In this document: positions 62,646 through 64,000 of the stretch, piece by piece
Numbering within the stretch: position 1 is the stretch's first letter
Layout of the letters: every line of letters starts with the position of its first letter
DNA from: Saccharospirillum sp965652395
GTDB lineage: Bacteria; Pseudomonadota; Gammaproteobacteria; Pseudomonadales; Natronospirillaceae
Assembly: GCA_965652395.1 (NCBI GenBank)
Contig: CBFGUW010000004.1
Coordinates: 62,001 to 126,000 of the forward strand
Length of the DNA: 64,000 nt
Reading direction: 5' to 3'
The notes under the pieces: generated by a model
Database searches by the model: none
Told to the model about the DNA's origin: nothing
The model's input: only the letters and a program-made list of their open reading frames with translations
Made by a program: the position numbers and the translations under genes

Positions 62646-63299
62646 TCATGGCTCCCCGGTCAGTACGGCCTTGATGCGCTCGTGCATTTTTTGCCGCAAT
62701 GGAGAGCTGTCCTCGTGTGACACCTTCAAGTCATGAAGTATGCCGTCTTCCAGCCCATATATCCAACCGTGGATCGCCAGCTCCTGTTCACGCGCCCAGG
62801 CATCCTGCACGATGGTGGTTTCCGAAAGGCTCAGCACCTGCGCCATCACATTCACTTCACAGAGACGCTTCAGGCGCGCTTCATCATTCGGCAACTCGTC
62901 GAAATAACGCTCATAAAGACGCAGCACGTCCTGAATTTTGCGTAGCCAGTTGTCGATCAAGCCCAACCGTTGGTTGGATAGGGCTGCGGCGACACCACCA
63001 CACCCATAATGACCGGTCACGATGATGTGCTTGACCTTCAACACTTCCACAGCGAATTGCACCACAGACAAGCAGTTCAGATCGGTATGGACAACCAAAT
63101 TGGCCACATTACGGTGAACAAAGACCTCACCGGGCAACAGACCCATGATCTCGTTGGCGGGCACGCGGCTGTCGGCACAACCGATCCACAGTAATTCGGG
63201 CTTTTGCTGGCGGGCCAGCTGTTTGAAAAACTCAGGGTCTTCCGACTTGATTTGTTTGGCCCAATCGCGGTTTTTTTCCAACAAATGATCCAAATTCAC
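62646..63299 (-). CDS. can: Beta-class carbonic anhydrase
   Basis: Zinc enzyme interconverting CO2 and bicarbonate. 217 residues, Can (YadF) type. The zinc ligands are Cys41 and Asp43 (WIGCADSRVPAN) and His97 and Cys100 (GHYGCGGV). It precedes a small membrane-protein gene by 10 bp. Confidence 0.96.
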   Translation of the reverse strand: MNLDHLLEKNRDWAKQIKSEDPEFFKQLARQQKPELLWIGCADSRVPANEIMGLLPGEVFVHRNVANLVVHTDLNCLSVVQFAVEVLKVKHIIVTGHYGCGGVAAALSNQRLGLIDNWLRKIQDVLRLYERYFDELPNDEARLKRLCEVNVMAQVLSLSETTIVQDAWAREQELAIHGWIYGLEDGILHDLKVSHEDSSPLRQKMHERIKAVLTGEP

Positions 63300-63433
63300 G
63301 TTCAGATACCTTTCCAGCGGGAGAAAATTGGACGGAGAAGCACTCCTGTTGGGGGACTACCTTAAGCGGGTATGCAACGTGCATCAAGCAGCACGGGTTG
63401 CAAACACTGTTGATTCAGATTCCGCCAAAGCGG

Positions 63434-63847
63434 TTACAAAACGACCAGCGAGAGCAATGCAAAACGGGCACCCTTACCCAACGCAATCCAGATCACGCAA
63501 GGCCAGTAGCGCAATTTCAACCAACCGGCCGCTACCGGCAAGAGATCCCCAACGATGGGCAGCCAAGCAAAAAACAGCAGGGGCGCCCCCCAATCGTTGA
63601 GTATTTTCCGCGCGCGTTCATTGGGTTGAAACCGGTGTGACCAGCGGTGGGAAGCCCGCTCACTCAGCCAGCGGGCCATCAATAGCATCGCAATGGCACC
63701 CAGAGTGTTTCCCAGGGTGGCAACACCCCAATAAGAAAGACTCCGCTCAGGGGTCTCATGAAGCAAAGCGACGTAGAGAAGCTCGGTACCCATCGGCCAC
63801 AGAGTGGCGGATACGAACGCCACGCCAAACAGAGCAGCATAGATCAC
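63434..63847 (-). CDS. YqaA-family (SNARE-associated-like) membrane protein
   Basis: 137 residues from GTG 63847, with three to four membrane segments. GVATLGNTLGAIAMLLMARWL and PIVGDLLPVAAGWLKLRYWPC are typical of the YqaA branch of the DedA/SNARE-associated superfamily. Function unknown. It follows the flavin reductase gene by only 3 bp. Confidence 0.87.
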   Translation of the reverse strand: MIYAALFGVAFVSATLWPMGTELLYVALLHETPERSLSYWGVATLGNTLGAIAMLLMARWLSERASHRWSHRFQPNERARKILNDWGAPLLFFAWLPIVGDLLPVAAGWLKLRYWPCVIWIALGKGARFALLSLVVL

Positions 63848-63850
63848 TTG

Positions 63851-64000
63851 TTATGACTCGGGGCGTACCAGATCGAAGGTGTCCCGGGTAGTGGCATAAC
63901 TGTTCCCGGCAAGACGGCCGACGGCATCCAGCTTATCCGTAAGGATTCTACCGTTTTCGTAAAGGCTGTCCGCCACATGAACATGCAGCACGTCGCCCAG
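63851..64000 (-). CDS. Flavin reductase family protein (C-terminal end only)
   Basis: 49 codons and the stop (TAA, 63853-63851) of a gene entering from the right edge. LGDVLHVHVADSLYENGRIL and RLAGNSYATTRDTFDLVRP match the C-terminal end of DIM6/NTAB-type FMN-binding flavin reductases. The flavin-binding part is outside the window. Confidence 0.7.
   Translation of the reverse strand: MGDVLHVHVADSLYENGRILTDKLDAVGRLAGNSYATTRDTFDLVRPES

Overview
The window is chromosomal DNA from a gammaproteobacterium. The gene set and protein styles (short-form HmgA, PhhR-type TyrR, AlgP-like histone, FolX, HolC-ValS order, RsmJ, MJ1255-type glycosyltransferase) fit a free-living, probably marine, Oceanospirillales/Pseudomonadales bacterium. 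This placement rests on recognised protein families, not on a search. I saw no prophage, insertion sequence, tRNA, rRNA or CRISPR array.

Layout. 1-5400: ffh (cut by the left edge), the divergent ypjD, a CorC/CNNM membrane protein, trmJ and a TupA-like ATP-grasp gene. 5461-12601: a leftward block for phenylalanine and tyrosine breakdown, read as phhA-phhB, tyrR/phhR, then hpd-hmgA-fahA-maiA. It runs from phenylalanine to fumarate plus acetoacetate and lacks only an aromatic aminotransferase. 13000-17100: glycosyltransferase plus PAP2 phosphatase, a HIT protein, a FemAB-like acyltransferase and glyoxalase I. 17587-24637: proS, a CBS protein, a YdiJ-type FAD/Fe-S oxidoreductase and a class II DAHP synthase. 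24715-30043: a probable Tat-exported D,D-carboxypeptidase, a small predicted outer-membrane barrel, TerB, DUF2721, dapE, two coupled unknown genes and a membrane-anchored cold-shock-domain protein. 30270-36390: slyX, plsB, rsmJ, uppP, tsaB and a Lys/Ala-rich histone-like gene. 37078-40911: two unknown genes, rsmC, an unusual OmpR-type response regulator and upp.

40921-47835 holds a complete Wadjet (jetABCD, MksBEFG-like) anti-plasmid SMC system. Its genes overlap or nearly touch and run directly into upp. 48076-54753: bcp, folX, asparaginase, hrpB, dgkA, a persulfide-sensor-like ArsR regulator and an RDD protein. 54905-64000: pepA, holC, valS, bioA, a carbonic anhydrase, a YqaA protein and the end of a flavin reductase gene.

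The most unusual non-coding signal is a family of five dispersed intergenic repeats (13030-13226, 17151-17285, 17369-17496, 57777-57904, 60921-61034). Each has a long outer stem of variable sequence. It encloses two small hairpins built on CATGGATG-like cores, joined by conserved linkers. The second hairpin shows paired base changes between copies, as expected if the folded structure is selected. Other points of interest are a response regulator with Glu in place of the phosphoacceptor Asp, candidate operators at the ArsR gene and the DAHP synthase gene, and a ten-copy 7-bp tandem repeat after proS.
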